Under the pieces are notes generated by a model that did not search any database, had not been told where the DNA came from, and was given only the letters and a program-made list of their open reading frames with translations. Shown here one piece after another: positions 29,411-38,869 of a stretch of 54,426 nucleotides of DNA. Numbering within the stretch: the stretch's first letter is position 1; each line of letters opens with the position of its first letter. The position numbers and the translations under genes were made by a program. Source of the DNA: Granulosicoccus sp. (lineage in GTDB: Bacteria > Pseudomonadota > Gammaproteobacteria > Granulosicoccales > Granulosicoccaceae); assembly GCA_023301725.1 (NCBI GenBank), contig JALZUD010000028.1, positions 1 through 54,426 of the forward strand, read 5' to 3'.

Positions 29411-30748
29411 TTAGCTGTTCTCGTTGTCGTCCGCACCTGAAACGTTAGGTGCTGGTGGATTCATGATGTCTTTGAAAGACTTGGGCTCGTCGGTAACGGT
29501 TGCCGCTTCAAGAACTGTGCTAGTTACGGCCTCTTCCAGAACTAATCCCTCAATATTTTTCAACATCTCTTCATTACCGTAGTAGTAATCAACTATTTGT
29601 TGGGGATCCTGGTACGAAGATGCAAGTAACTCGATACGACTTCTTACTGCCGCTGCATCTGCCTTGAGGTCGTGCTTTTGAATAATTTCGCTTACAACCA
29701 AGCCCAATTGCACTCGTTTAGTGGCTTGCTCTGCAAATAGTTCACTGGGCAATGCTGACACATCAGTACCTTCAGGCATTTGCTCCAACATCTGTTTTTT
29801 CTGTCTTTCGGTCTCTTCAGCTATTAAAGCGGCAGGAACGTCAATGGGATTTAGCTCTACAAGGCCATCCATTATCTGATTTTTAACTTGACCATCAACG
29901 CGCTGATTGAGCTCACGTTCCATGTTCTTGCGGATATCTGCTCGCAAGCTCTCCACCGTGCCGTCTTCGATACCAAAGCTTTTAACCAAGGCCTCGTCAA
30001 GTTCTGGCAGGCTGGGCTCCTTTACTTCGTGCACCGTGATATCAAATTCAGCCTCCTTGCCAGCAAGGTGTTCTGCCTGATAAGTCTCTGGAAAGCTGAC
30101 TTTTATCGTTTTTTCCTCACCCTTGGATAATCCGAGCAATTGAGTCTCGAATCCGGGGATCATTTGATTAGTACCCAGAACCAAAGGGGCTTTTTCAGCT
30201 TTTCCACCATCGAATTCAACACCATCGATACGACCCGTAAAATCTATGACGATCTGATCGTCGTTCGCTGCTGCCCTACTTACCTCTGCGTACTCGACAC
30301 GTTGCTTGCGTAGGTTATCCACCATTTCACCGATGTCGTCGTCATTGATGGTTACTTGTGGTCGGGTTACCTTGATGGTGTCGTTAAATACAGGCACAAA
30401 CTCAGGGTAGACCTCGAAAGTAGCCACGAAACTAAAGCCACTCTCTTCGCCTTCAGACTGCGCACTCGGCTCGATATTTGGCTGGCCTGCAGGCCGCAAA
30501 TTTTCCTGCTGCACCGCATCGTAGTAGGAGCGATTGATCATTGAGCCGAGTACTTCGCTGCGCACTTGCGGCTCGTAGCGCTTTTTGACAACCTTGAAAG
30601 GCACTTTGCCAGGACGAAAACCGTTCATCCGTGTTGTCTTGCTCAGGCTTTGCAGACGCTCCGCAACTGCCTCATCGATGTCCTCAGACGGCAGGGCAAT
30701 GGTCATCCGACGCTCTAGACCCTGAGTGGTTTCAACTGATACTTGCAT
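29411..30748 (-). CDS. tig: Trigger factor
   Basis: Ribosome-bound chaperone and prolyl isomerase that meets nascent chains. The 445 residues from ATG 30748 have AGAGG seven bases upstream. The N-terminal ribosome-binding domain has the tail-loop [13 protein letters not shown]; the FKBP-type PPIase domain (about 155-235) contains IDFTGRIDG and [11 protein letters not shown]; the C-terminal helical arms end in a polar tail. It lies just downstream of a four-tRNA cluster and may receive some readthrough transcription. Confidence 0.97.
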   Translation of the reverse strand: MQVSVETTQGLERRMTIALPSEDIDEAVAERLQSLSKTTRMNGFRPGKVPFKVVKKRYEPQVRSEVLGSMINRSYYDAVQQENLRPAGQPNIEPSAQSEGEESGFSFVATFEVYPEFVPVFNDTIKVTRPQVTINDDDIGEMVDNLRKQRVEYAEVSRAAANDDQIVIDFTGRIDGVEFDGGKAEKAPLVLGTNQMIPGFETQLLGLSKGEEKTIKVSFPETYQAEHLAGKEAEFDITVHEVKEPSLPELDEALVKSFGIEDGTVESLRADIRKNMERELNQRVDGQVKNQIMDGLVELNPIDVPAALIAEETERQKKQMLEQMPEGTDVSALPSELFAEQATKRVQLGLVVSEIIQKHDLKADAAAVRSRIELLASSYQDPQQIVDYYYGNEEMLKNIEGLVLEEAVTSTVLEAATVTDEPKSFKDIMNPPAPNVSGADDNENS

Positions 30749-30860
30749 GCTTGCCTCTGATGACTTCCAACGAATCACCTATAGGAGCCCCGATGTTACC
30801 GGGCTCGCTTCGTTGTTCGTCAAAAGTCAGGTGAAGTGCCCGCTTGGAAGGCACAAATTC

Positions 30861-30944
<84 letters not shown>

Positions 30945-31101
30945 AGGGTGAAACTTAAGCTAATCATTATAACGGAAATGATAGGCTAATTAGTGCTCAT
31001 TACTAAACTCAGCTAGATACTTCGAGGACGCCAAGCTGGGGTCCGATCTAAAACTGGTGTAGAAACTAAATGCCGGCACGAATACCGACCTCTTATTCTG
31101 G

Positions 31102-31178
31102 TGGGGTGAACGACGGGATTCGAACCCGCGACCACAGGAATCACAATCCTGCGCTCTACCAACTGAGCTACGCTCACC
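31102..31178 (-). tRNA. tRNA-His(GTG)
   Basis: 77 bases counting the extra 5' G typical of tRNA-His, encoded CCA. Acceptor GTGAGCG pairs with CGTTCAC (one G-U); anticodon GTG in TTGTGAT; T arm GGTTCGAATCC. Confidence 0.97.
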
Positions 31179-31234
31179 ACGGCAGAATTTTCTTACTTAC
31201 GTTTGAATCCAGCGCCAGCACATCCTAGAAGGGG

Positions 31235-31311
31235 TGGTGCGCCCGGCAGGACTCGAACCTGCTACCCTCGGCTTAGAAGGCCGATGCTCTATCCAGATGA
31301 GCTACGGGCGC
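31235..31311 (-). tRNA. tRNA-Arg(TCT)
   Basis: 77 bases with encoded CCA. Acceptor GCGCCCG pairs with CGGGCGC; anticodon loop CTTCTAA with TCT; T arm GGTTCGAGTCC. Confidence 0.97.
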
Positions 31312-31410
31312 TCATGCCGCTGATGAACAAAACGGTCCGAACCGCCAAAATTTTTAAAGCAAACTATTTTAAAACTGACTATCTGAAGCAATTACTACAA
31401 CTCGAAGGTT

Positions 31411-31487
31411 TGGTCGGGGTAGCAGGATTCGAACCTACGACCCTCTGCTCCCAAAGCAGATGCGCTACCAGGCTGCGCTATACCCCG
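31411..31487 (-). tRNA. tRNA-Pro(TGG)
   Basis: 77 bases with encoded CCA. Acceptor CGGGGTA pairs with TACCCCG; anticodon loop TTTGGGA with TGG; T arm GGTTCGAATCC. It is the first gene of the Pro-Arg-His-Leu cluster, directly downstream of a strong promoter. Confidence 0.97.
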
Positions 31488-31510
31488 AATACTACCTGTC
31501 GAGCCGCGCA

Positions 31511-31539
31511 ATGATAACGGCATCATGTCGCTAGGTCAA
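31511..31539 (-). promoter_or_regulatory. Promoter of the tRNA-Pro-Arg-His-Leu cluster
   Basis: Minus strand TTGACC, 17-base spacer, TATCAT, followed by the GC-rich discriminator TGCGCGGC; each hexamer has five of six consensus bases. The tRNA-Pro 5' end is about 24 bases after the -10 box. A GC-rich discriminator is a known hallmark of stringently controlled stable-RNA promoters. Confidence 0.75.
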
Positions 31540-31638
31540 CAACAGATCTGACATTTGCGTAAATCTTTTCGCCTGAATGTGACTTTCGCTATGTTTCAAC
31601 GATCAACCCTTATAAACCTGCATAGCTTTCGCTAACAA

Positions 31639-31833
31639 CTAGTCTTGCTCGTCGATCCAAGTCATTTGAATAGCTTCCAGAATCCCCTCATTGGATTTTT
31701 CAGGGTCATCGTCAAATTTCTCGATCGCTAACACCCAAGCGTGTAAATCAGTAAACCGAACGTACTGCGGATCAACGTCTGGATGCGCATCACACAGCTC
31801 AATGGCAATTTCACGAACATCTACCCATTTCAT
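31639..31833 (-). CDS. iscX: Fe-S assembly adaptor IscX
   Basis: Small acidic partner that binds iron and IscS and modulates cysteine desulfurase activity. The 64 residues start at ATG 31833, sharing one base with the fdx stop codon. The family pattern is visible in MKWVDVREIAIELCDAHPD, PQYVRFTDLHAWV and the acidic end AIQMTWIDEQD. It is the last gene of the isc operon. Between it and tRNA-Pro (31488-31638) I see only the tRNA promoter and no clear terminator. Confidence 0.95.
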   Translation of the reverse strand: MKWVDVREIAIELCDAHPDVDPQYVRFTDLHAWVLAIEKFDDDPEKSNEGILEAIQMTWIDEQD

Positions 31834-32174
31834 CAATGTGGTGCCTCTGAAACCATGTTAATCGTATATTTCGGAATCTCGATGACCAGATTTTTGTCTC
31901 CGACAATAGCCTGACAACTCAATCGTGATTCCGTATCCAGCCCCCAGGCTTTGTCCAGATAGTCTTCTTCCAGCTCATCAGCCTCGTCAATACTTTCCAG
32001 CCCTTCCCTAACGTGCACATGACACGTCGTGCAAGCACAGGATTTTTCGCAGGCGTGCTCTATGTGCACCCCATTGCGCAGCAGAGCGTCGCAAACAGAC
32101 ATGCCGGGATCTACATCGAATTCTGCGCCTTCCGGGCACATCTCTGGATGGGGTTCAACCTTGATGGTAGGCAT
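31833..32174 (-). CDS. fdx: [2Fe-2S] ferredoxin of the ISC system
   Basis: Adrenodoxin-type ferredoxin that gives electrons for cluster assembly on IscU. The 113 residues begin at ATG 32174 (MPTIKVEPH), as in E. coli; a GTG four codons upstream is less likely. Cluster ligands are Cys42, Cys48, Cys51 (HACEKSCACTTCH) and Cys87 (RLSCQA). The coupled iscX start indicates co-translation. The 104 bp back to hscA hold nothing recognisable. Confidence 0.97.
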   Translation of the reverse strand: MPTIKVEPHPEMCPEGAEFDVDPGMSVCDALLRNGVHIEHACEKSCACTTCHVHVREGLESIDEADELEEDYLDKAWGLDTESRLSCQAIVGDKNLVIEIPKYTINMVSEAPH

Positions 32175-32278
32175 GCTGCCAGTCACTCCGAGTTATTGAT
32201 TAAAAATTAAATTTAAAATAAATTGGTTTACTAATGGACGCACTATTACTGCGATAAACCACGCTGATATCGCGTTGC

Positions 32279-34186
32279 TCAGTCTGCTTTTTGTTCTTTA
32301 CGAGAAATAGACGCTTTATCGATGTCATCTATTCCCTGCCCTTGCATCATACGTTTTACCGTGGCGTTCATGCGTCGTTCAACAAACTCGCTGCTGCCTC
32401 GCTCGAGCTTTTCGACAGCCTGTTTAATAGTATCTCGATTATCGCCTTGGTTAGCTGCCTCTAATTGCTCAATCATAGTTTGAATTGATGCGTATTCTTG
32501 CGTAGACAGATGCACGCTGCCATCAGCATTCAAGGCGCTATTAATTGCTTCTATGACTCGAGAGGCCTCGACCTTTTGCTCCTGCAGAAGACGTTTCTGC
32601 ATATCTTCGCCAGCGTTATCCATTGCCTCTCGCAACATTTGTTCGATTTCGCCGTCATTGAGCCCATAAGACGGCCTCACATCAACACTGGCTACAACTC
32701 CGCTTTGTTTTTCCAGTGCGCTCACTGTAAGTAAGCCGTCTGCATCAACCTGAAACATCACCTGTATGCGAGCCGATCCTGCAACCTTGGCAGGAAAACC
32801 TTTTAGCTCAAACCGCGCAAGTGAGCGACAGTCATCAACCAGTTCCCGCTCTCCTTGCAACACATGCAAAGACATAGCGCTTTGACCATCCTTGTACGTG
32901 GTGAATTCCTGCCCACGAGTTATTGGAATAGTCGTGTTGCGTGGTATCACCTTTTCAACCATACCGCCCATGATCTCCAAACCCAGAGACAACGGAGTGA
33001 CATCAAGTAAAAGTAAATCGTTGTCCGATTTGTTACCGACCAACATATCTGCCTGAATGGCAGCTCCGACAGCGACCACCTCGTCAGGATTGATAGAGGT
33101 AAGTACGGGCATATTGAAAAATTCGCCAACCTTCGTTCTTACAAGTGGAATGCGAGTAGATCCTCCCACCATAACCACCGCTCGCAGGTCGTCAATTTCA
33201 ACGTCAGCATCTCGCAAGACGCGACGACAGGGTTTAAGAGTTCTGGCAATGAGTGGCGTAATAATCATGTTGTACGTATCTAGCGAGAGCTGCCCTGTAA
33301 AGCTCGGTGAACCACCAACACTGAACTCGACATCTACTGACTTATGATCACTCAGTGCCTCTTTGAGTACTCGCGCATACCGCTTGGCATCAGCGCGAGC
33401 TTGCTCGTCTTCTAGCTTTTCAACACCGACCTGCTGCATTAACCAGTGTACAAGTGCATTGTCTATATCGTCGCCACCCAGAGACGTATCACCTGCTGTT
33501 GCCAACACTTCGAAAATTCCACGCTGCATTTTCAGCAACGACACGTCGAAGGTGCCACCACCCAAGTCGTAGATAGCGACTATCCCCTCTTCTTCGTTAT
33601 CCAATCCATAGGCAACAGCTGCGGCGGTTGGCTCATTGATAAGCCTTAGCACGTTGAGCCCGGCCAGGGCTGCCGCATCTTTAGTAGCTTGACGCTGAGC
33701 GTCGTCAAAGTAGGCTGGCACTGTGACAACCGCACCAATAAGATCGCCACCCAAGGTTTGCTCGGCAGTGGCTTTCAGCGTTGAAAGAATGTCAGCTGAT
33801 ACATCAATGGCAGTTTTGTTGCCATCCTGTGTGACGAAAGCTGGCAGTGGACCGCTGCTGACATCGAAATCGTAGTGATCTGCAAGCCACGAACCATCCA
33901 GGTCTTTGGCGCCTTTGCCCATCAAGCGTTTAGCTGAGCGAACAACGCTCCTAGAATCGGCGTCGCTGTTGTGGGCGTCGATGCCAACCAACGGTTCAGA
34001 TTCAGACAGATAGGCCACCACAGATGGCACCGAACGTTGACCTCGCTGATCGGCCAGCACATCTGCCGAACCACTGCGCACTGCAGCGACCAGCGAATTG
34101 GTCGTCCCAAGATCGATACCTACAGCCAGTTTGTGCTGGTGTGGTGCCTCTGATTGGCCGGGTTCAGCAATTTGCAGCAGTGCCAC
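32279..34186 (-). CDS. hscA: Hsp70-type chaperone HscA
   Basis: Specialised Hsp70 that, with HscB, releases Fe-S clusters from IscU by binding its LPPVK motif. The 635 residues start at GTG 34186 with AAGGAA upstream and match the family opening [11 protein letters not shown]. The ATPase domain shows [15 protein letters not shown], the phosphate-2 loop [14 protein letters not shown] and VGGSTRIP; the substrate-binding domain follows, ending in a lysine-rich tail. It sits 151 bp after hscB, a gap partly filled by 14-bp tandem repeats. Confidence 0.97.
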   Translation of the reverse strand: MALLQIAEPGQSEAPHQHKLAVGIDLGTTNSLVAAVRSGSADVLADQRGQRSVPSVVAYLSESEPLVGIDAHNSDADSRSVVRSAKRLMGKGAKDLDGSWLADHYDFDVSSGPLPAFVTQDGNKTAIDVSADILSTLKATAEQTLGGDLIGAVVTVPAYFDDAQRQATKDAAALAGLNVLRLINEPTAAAVAYGLDNEEEGIVAIYDLGGGTFDVSLLKMQRGIFEVLATAGDTSLGGDDIDNALVHWLMQQVGVEKLEDEQARADAKRYARVLKEALSDHKSVDVEFSVGGSPSFTGQLSLDTYNMIITPLIARTLKPCRRVLRDADVEIDDLRAVVMVGGSTRIPLVRTKVGEFFNMPVLTSINPDEVVAVGAAIQADMLVGNKSDNDLLLLDVTPLSLGLEIMGGMVEKVIPRNTTIPITRGQEFTTYKDGQSAMSLHVLQGERELVDDCRSLARFELKGFPAKVAGSARIQVMFQVDADGLLTVSALEKQSGVVASVDVRPSYGLNDGEIEQMLREAMDNAGEDMQKRLLQEQKVEASRVIEAINSALNADGSVHLSTQEYASIQTMIEQLEAANQGDNRDTIKQAVEKLERGSSEFVERRMNATVKRMMQGQGIDDIDKASISRKEQKAD

Positions 34187-34288
34187 GCCTGTATTTCCTT
34201 ATGGTTTTTAAAGTTGATATTACGAATGAAAGCAAGTAAGCAATATGTTCAAGAAGCTTTCAAAAGGTACTCAATTGTCTAGCCTTGC

Positions 34289-34341
34289 CATAGTTCCCTA
34301 ACAATAGTTCCCTAACAATAGCTTCCTGACAATAGTTTCAC
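34289..34341. repeat. 14-bp tandem array at the hscB 3' end
   Basis: Just under four contiguous 14-base units (consensus AATAGTTCCCTAAC), the first two nearly identical. The array reaches the hscB stop codon (34338-34340) and extends into the hscB-hscA gap. The placement mirrors the array at the end of lon. Confidence 0.9.
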
Positions 34342-34871
34342 ACATCCAGCCTTTCTTCTAGCTGTTTGATCTCTCTGAGCATTTTATCGAGAAATTGCCA
34401 CTGCCGTGTCGTTACCCGAGCTTGTTCCCAGTCAGCCGCCTGTGCGGCAGCCCCAAAGGCTTGCGCATGCTCTGCCACCAGCGCTTTAATTTGCGTACGC
34501 GTGCTGCTTAGCGTAGCAAGTGGATCAGGCGATTGTTCGGCTAGCTCGAGCGATTCGCGCAACTCCATTTGCTCCATCAGAAACATAGGATCCATGCGGG
34601 TATCAGTTTCATCGTCGACATCTATACCATTGAGCTGCAATAGGTATGAAGCACGCTGCAAATCTGCCTTGAGTGTCTGATAACCTTGATTTACAAAGCT
34701 TGCTACCTGCATCGACCAACGGCGCTCACTGTCAGGCCTTGAGGCGAATTTGTCAGGATGCAAATGCTTTTGTAGCTCGTTGAAACGGGCTACCAGAACT
34801 CCCTGATCGAGGATGAACGTGCTCTCGAAGCCAAACAACTCAAAAAAATCGGACGATAAGTCAATCTGCAT
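34338..34871 (-). CDS. hscB: J-domain co-chaperone HscB
   Basis: Delivers IscU to HscA and stimulates its ATPase. The 177 residues have an N-terminal J domain with the essential HPD (38-40, in KHLHPDKFASRPDSER) and a C-terminal three-helix IscU-binding domain (MDPMFLMEQMELRESLE). It is encoded between iscA and hscA in standard order. The 3' end runs into a 14-bp tandem repeat. Confidence 0.96.
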   Translation of the reverse strand: MQIDLSSDFFELFGFESTFILDQGVLVARFNELQKHLHPDKFASRPDSERRWSMQVASFVNQGYQTLKADLQRASYLLQLNGIDVDDETDTRMDPMFLMEQMELRESLELAEQSPDPLATLSSTRTQIKALVAEHAQAFGAAAQAADWEQARVTTRQWQFLDKMLREIKQLEERLDV

Positions 34872-34928
34872 GATGGATTGGGCAAACCTTCACAAAAGGG
34901 TTCTGAGTTGAAAATGGAGAGAAAATGC

Positions 34929-35060
34929 TGGGGGATGTCATTCACGCGATGAAACGTCATTACCGCGAGGAAATGTCACAACTGCAAGGGCAATTTCATC
35001 CCCGCGGAAGCTGTGAATCCACTACTGGTTGCAATGGATTACCACCTACGGGGGGATGAC
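34929..35060. repeat. Degenerate 19-bp repeats in the iscA-hscB gap
   Basis: Three to four units with a 19-base period (for example GATGAAACGTCATTACCGC then GAGGAAATGTCACAACTGC), followed by diverged hairpin-like pieces (TTTCATCCCCGC, ACGGGGGGATGACG). The core resembles GGAATGACGTTTAAT of the array at 40572-40790, suggesting a dispersed family. It occupies most of the 256-bp gap between iscA and hscB. Confidence 0.6.
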
Positions 35061-35127
35061 GAAAACAAGCTTGACTAGCAAAGGTACGTGCCGTCGAGCT
35101 TAAACCTGTTCTAAGATAGGAACTGAT

Positions 35128-35451
35128 TTATATGGTGAACGACTCTCCACAACCACACTCGTCCTTAACATTGGGATTCCTGAATTTGAACCCCTCATTA
35201 AGACCTTCTTTCGTATAGTCAAGCTCGGTACCAGCAAGATAGACCAAGCTCTTTTTGTCAATAACAACAGTTACCTGATTGTCCTCGAAAACCTCATCAT
35301 TAGCAGCAACCTCATCAGCGAATTCCAGCACGTACGCCAAGCCGGAACACCCTGTTGTCTTAACTGCCAGACGTAAGCCAATTCCCTTGCCGCGCTTATC
35401 CAAAAACCCTTTGATATGAGCAGCAGCTCGATCTGTAAACGTTACACCCAT
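35128..35451 (-). CDS. iscA: Fe-S cluster A-type carrier IscA
   Basis: Accepts and passes on Fe-S clusters or iron. The 107 residues from ATG 35451 have GGAGG nine bases upstream; the frame extends five codons further to a TTG that is unlikely. The three conserved cysteines are at exactly the E. coli positions: Cys35 (TTGCSGLAY), Cys99 and Cys101 (DECGCGESF). It lies 27 bp after iscU. Confidence 0.97.
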   Translation of the reverse strand: MGVTFTDRAAAHIKGFLDKRGKGIGLRLAVKTTGCSGLAYVLEFADEVAANDEVFEDNQVTVVIDKKSLVYLAGTELDYTKEGLNEGFKFRNPNVKDECGCGESFTI

Positions 35452-35478
35452 GACGACGGCCTCCAAGGACTATCCTGT

Positions 35479-35889
35479 TTAGCTGGCTACTGCAGCGTCT
35501 TTTTCTGTTTCGCCACGCTTTGCTTTGATATCAGCAATAGCCGCCGCAATAGCGTCTTCAGCCAACACAGAGCAGTGAATTTTCACAGGTGGCAGAGCCA
35601 GCTCATCAGCAATGTGCTTGTTACGAATCTGACCGACTTCTTCCAAAGTCTTGCCTTTCATCATTTCGGTCACTAATGAAGAAGAAGCGATCGCAGAACC
35701 GCAGCCGTAGGTTTTGAATTTTGCGTCTTCTACTACGCCATCGTCATTCACCTTGATTTGAAGACGCATAACGTCTCCACAAGCCGGAGCACCGACCATT
35801 CCAGTACCGACATTCGGGTCGTTCTTGTCAAGCACGCCAACGTTGCGCGGGTTTTCGTAATGATCTAGTACTTTGTCGCTATAAGCCAT
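35479..35889 (-). CDS. iscU: Fe-S cluster scaffold IscU
   Basis: Scaffold on which [2Fe-2S] clusters are built from IscS-derived sulfur. The 136 residues contain Cys37 (GAPACGD), Cys63 (TYGCGSA) and Cys106 (IHCSVLA), Asp39, and the HscA-recognition motif LPPVK at 99-103. The C-terminus is a few residues longer than in E. coli and ends in a charged Ala/Lys tail. It is located 84 bp after iscS. Confidence 0.98.
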   Translation of the reverse strand: MAYSDKVLDHYENPRNVGVLDKNDPNVGTGMVGAPACGDVMRLQIKVNDDGVVEDAKFKTYGCGSAIASSSLVTEMMKGKTLEEVGQIRNKHIADELALPPVKIHCSVLAEDAIAAAIADIKAKRGETEKDAAVAS

Positions 35890-35973
35890 GATGTTCTCCA
35901 GTGCTGTTTGTTACTGATTGTAATGACGTTGTCAGAGTATTGCTACTACGACTGAAAATTGTTTCGCTGGTGG

Positions 35974-37197
35974 TTAATGTGCCGCCCACTCAACACTATC
36001 CATATCTATACCATCTTTGTGCATGTCCCATAGTGGCGACAAATCGCGCAATTTTTCAACTGCCTGACGCGTTTGCTTGATGGTGAAATCAACTTCTTCT
36101 TCGGTCGTGAAACGTCCAATGGTGAAGCGGATTGAGCTGTGTGCCAACTCATCGTTTCGACCGATGGCGCGCAGCACGTAGGACGGCTCAAGACTAGCAC
36201 TTGTGCATGCAGAACCACTGGAAACAGCGATATCTTTCATTGACATGATGAGACTCTCGCCCTCAACGAAATTGAAACTCACGTTCAGGTTACCGGGTAT
36301 TCGCTGCTCAAGATCACCATTGAGGTAGATCTCTTCCATGTCAGAAAAGCCATTCCACAAACGATCTCTCAGTACTCTCATTCGCTCGTTTTCTGCACCC
36401 ATCTCCTCTTGTGCAATGCGGAATGACTCACCCATGCCAACGCACTGATGGGTAGCAAGAGTTCCGGAGCGCATGCCTCTTTCGTGACCACCACCGTGGA
36501 TCAATGCCTCGAGACGGATACGCGGCTTTCTACGCACGTAGAGTGCACCGATACCCTTAGGGCCGTAGACCTTGTGAGCGCAGAGTGACATCAGGTCGAC
36601 GTTCATTTCATTAACGTCGATAACTACCTTACCTGGGCTTTGTGCAGCGTCAACGTGGAAAACGATGCCCCGCTCACGTGTAATTTTGCCGATTGCTGCA
36701 ATGTCTTGGATAACACCAATTTCATTATTCACGTGCATGATAGAAACCAGTGTGGTGTCTTCGCGCAGTGCAGCTTTGAACGCATCCATGTCGAGAAGAC
36801 CATTTTCCAACGGGTCGAGGTACGTTACTTCAAAGCCTTCTCGTTCAAGCTGACGGCATGTGTCGAGCACTGCTTTATGTTCAGTTTTTAAAGTGACGAT
36901 GTGCTTGCCTTTTTCTGCGTAGAAGCGGGCAGCGCCTTTAATTGCTAGGTTGTCTGACTCTGTAGCGCCTGATGTCCAGACGATCTCTTTGGAATTAGCA
37001 CCCAGCAAATTAGCAACGTTGTCACGAGCTTGTTCGACCAGCTCATCAGCGTTCCAGCCAAATGGGTGTGACCGCGATGCCGGATTACCAAAATGCCCCT
37101 GATTAGTCAGACATTCCGCCATTTTCGCTGCAACCCGCTCATCTACCGGCGTAGTAGCAGAATAATCCATGTAAATTGGAATGTTAAGTGAACTCAC
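35974..37197 (-). CDS. iscS: Cysteine desulfurase IscS
   Basis: PLP enzyme that takes sulfur from cysteine for Fe-S clusters and tRNA thiolation. The 407 residues begin at GTG 37197, with GAGG nine bases upstream; an ATG 16 codons upstream lacks family similarity. PLP Lys209 lies in [10 protein letters not shown], and the mobile-loop nucleophile Cys331 in [13 protein letters not shown]. The C-terminus (MDSVEWAAH) is the IscU-docking tail. It is separated from iscR by a 228-bp gap containing 12-bp tandem repeats, longer than in E. coli. Confidence 0.98.
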   Translation of the reverse strand: MSSLNIPIYMDYSATTPVDERVAAKMAECLTNQGHFGNPASRSHPFGWNADELVEQARDNVANLLGANSKEIVWTSGATESDNLAIKGAARFYAEKGKHIVTLKTEHKAVLDTCRQLEREGFEVTYLDPLENGLLDMDAFKAALREDTTLVSIMHVNNEIGVIQDIAAIGKITRERGIVFHVDAAQSPGKVVIDVNEMNVDLMSLCAHKVYGPKGIGALYVRRKPRIRLEALIHGGGHERGMRSGTLATHQCVGMGESFRIAQEEMGAENERMRVLRDRLWNGFSDMEEIYLNGDLEQRIPGNLNVSFNFVEGESLIMSMKDIAVSSGSACTSASLEPSYVLRAIGRNDELAHSSIRFTIGRFTTEEEVDFTIKQTRQAVEKLRDLSPLWDMHKDGIDMDSVEWAAH

Positions 37198-37340
37198 GAT
37201 TTGGACCTCAGAAGTTAAAGTTGGTAGCAGCCTAGTGGGCTGCATTATCTGGAATTACTGAACTTGTTGTACGAGCTAAAACGGGCTTTGTATGTACGTC
37301 AATGAGCGTGTACCGGCGACTGTGCAACAGTGGCTTATCT

Positions 37341-37400
37341 TTACCGGCCGATTTACCGACCGAAGTGCCGACCAATCTGCCAACTAACGCGCCAGCTAAG
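37341..37400. repeat. 12-bp tandem array between iscR and iscS
   Basis: Five contiguous 12-base units, for example TTACCGGCCGAT, TTACCGACCGAA, GTGCCGACCAAT, progressively diverged. It lies in the iscR-iscS gap, in the transcribed spacer of the isc message. An open frame crosses it but overlaps the iscR end and looks non-coding. Confidence 0.8.
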
Positions 37401-37425
37401 AAAGAGAAAGAAGGAACGTTCAACA

Positions 37426-37896
37426 CTACGCGAGACGTCTCTGCACAAGCATGCTCTCTTGCGCAATGCCCTGAGGCAATGGCGTTCGCTTGACACAATG
37501 CCTATCGATCATGTCTTGCAAAGACACACTGCTAAGAAATTCTTCTATTTGTTCGCTTAGACCCTCCCATAAATCATGGGTAAGGCATCGACCATGACTG
37601 TGGCAGTTTTCCTTACCTGCGCACTGTGTCGCATCTACTGATTCGTTTACTGCACTGATTATTTGGGATACAGCAACCTCTGACAAGTTGCGAGCCACCG
37701 AGTAACCGCCGCCAGGTCCACGTGTGCTTGCGACCAGACCCTGCTTCCTTAATTTTGAGAACAGCTGCTCGAGGTAGGAAAGCGAAATTTCCTGCCTTGT
37801 AGAGATTTCTGCCAGAGAAACTGGTCCGCTCTGCCCGTGCAAAGCCAGATCGAGCATTGCCGTGACTGCGTACCTGCCTTTGGTCGTTAGCTTCAT
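37426..37896 (-). CDS. iscR: Fe-S cluster regulator IscR
   Basis: Rrf2-family repressor that with a [2Fe-2S] cluster shuts down the isc operon. The 156 residues start [18 protein letters not shown], followed by the winged-helix recognition segment ([13 protein letters not shown]) and wing [11 protein letters not shown]. Cluster ligands Cys92, Cys98, Cys104 and His107 are conserved at E. coli positions. An IscR-type operator overlaps its own promoter upstream, so autoregulation is expected. Confidence 0.98.
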   Translation of the reverse strand: MKLTTKGRYAVTAMLDLALHGQSGPVSLAEISTRQEISLSYLEQLFSKLRKQGLVASTRGPGGGYSVARNLSEVAVSQIISAVNESVDATQCAGKENCHSHGRCLTHDLWEGLSEQIEEFLSSVSLQDMIDRHCVKRTPLPQGIAQESMLVQRRLA

Positions 37897-37923
37897 GTGC
37901 TGAACCGCCCGAATTGAAGTTTG

Positions 37924-37956
37924 AGTATCACTTAACCAACTAAATTAGTCAAGTAT
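37924..37956 (-). promoter_or_regulatory. isc promoter with overlapping IscR type 1 operator
   Basis: Minus strand TTGACT (37947-37952), exactly 17 bases, then GATACT (37924-37929). The 25-base stretch 37932-37956 starts ATACTTGACTAATTTAGT and fits the E. coli type 1 IscR consensus (ATASYYGACTRWWWYAGTCRRSTAT) except at four positions near its 3' end. It covers the -35 box and spacer, so bound IscR should block polymerase. The iscR ATG is 28 bases downstream of the -10 box. Confidence 0.8.
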
Positions 37957-38087
37957 ATATCCTACTTGAAAGGTTGGTTATTGTCGAAATCAATTTCAAG
38001 AGCATCGACAGATGTTTTCAGCACATTCTGCAAACAAATTTCTAATCACGGTGGGATACGCAAATACCTGTAACCTTTGCGACACCC

Positions 38088-38789
38088 TTAACCGGTTTTT
38101 TTGTTGAGCCTGTCAAGTTCGGCCCGCAAATCGGCCACTTGCTGCTGGAGAATCTCAACAGCATTTTCCAGAGGGTCGTCAATTTCACCAGCCACACCGT
38201 AAGCATCGAACTGCTGCCTTTGGATCTTTGCCTTCTCACGAACCAGTTCGAGACATTTCGCATCCCGCTCTTGGCAACGTACGATTTTGCCAGGCACGCC
38301 TACAACAGTGGCACCAGCAGGAACCGGGTGCAGCACTACGGCATTTGAACCAATGCGAGCATCATCACCTACTGAAAATGGTCCAAGAATTTTTGCACCA
38401 GCACCAACCACGACATTATTGCCGAGCGTTGGGTGCCTTTTGCCCTCATTGAGTGTTCTGCCACCTAAGGTTACCCCTTGATACAAGGTCACATCATCAC
38501 CAATCTCGGCGGTTTCGCCAATAACTACGCCAGTGCCATGATCGACAAAGAAACGCCTACCGATAGTGGCCCCCGGGTGTATTTCAATACCCGTCAACCA
38601 GCGCGCTATATTGCCGAGAAAGCGCGCAGGCCAACGCAGCCCCCTGCCCCACAACCAGTGGTTAACGCGATGAAATAACAAAGCGTGAACTCCGGAATAA
38701 CAGGTAAGCACATCAAACACGTGGCGAGCCGCAGGGTCTCGTTCGAAAACACACTGTACGTCTTCTTTGATCAGTTGCCAGATAGACAT
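38088..38789 (-). CDS. cysE: Serine O-acetyltransferase CysE
   Basis: Makes O-acetylserine, the direct precursor of cysteine. The 233 residues from ATG 38789 have an N-terminal helical domain, then a hexapeptide beta-helix with the catalytic [12 protein letters not shown] (His and Asp) and GVTLGGRT, and a C-terminal tail with a coiled-coil-like segment [18 protein letters not shown]. CysE next to iscR is a common gammaproteobacterial pairing and links cysteine supply to IscS. It is followed by the iscR upstream region. Confidence 0.96.
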   Translation of the reverse strand: MSIWQLIKEDVQCVFERDPAARHVFDVLTCYSGVHALLFHRVNHWLWGRGLRWPARFLGNIARWLTGIEIHPGATIGRRFFVDHGTGVVIGETAEIGDDVTLYQGVTLGGRTLNEGKRHPTLGNNVVVGAGAKILGPFSVGDDARIGSNAVVLHPVPAGATVVGVPGKIVRCQERDAKCLELVREKAKIQRQQFDAYGVAGEIDDPLENAVEILQQQVADLRAELDRLNKKTG

Positions 38790-38869
38790 CACGACCGCCC
38801 GTCAGTTAAAACGCATATTGTACGTTGTTAGTCATCAGCTGACTGCCAACCAGATCCAACTACGCACAA

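Noticed and set aside
34120..34186. Later start for HscA
   Set aside because: The GTG at 34186 has AAGGAA upstream and the residues after it match the conserved HscA N-terminus.
37232..37498. Minus-strand open frame between iscR and iscS with LVGxxVG repeats
   Set aside because: It overlaps the iscR coding end in another frame, arises from the 12-bp tandem repeat and has no recognisable domain or ribosome-binding site.
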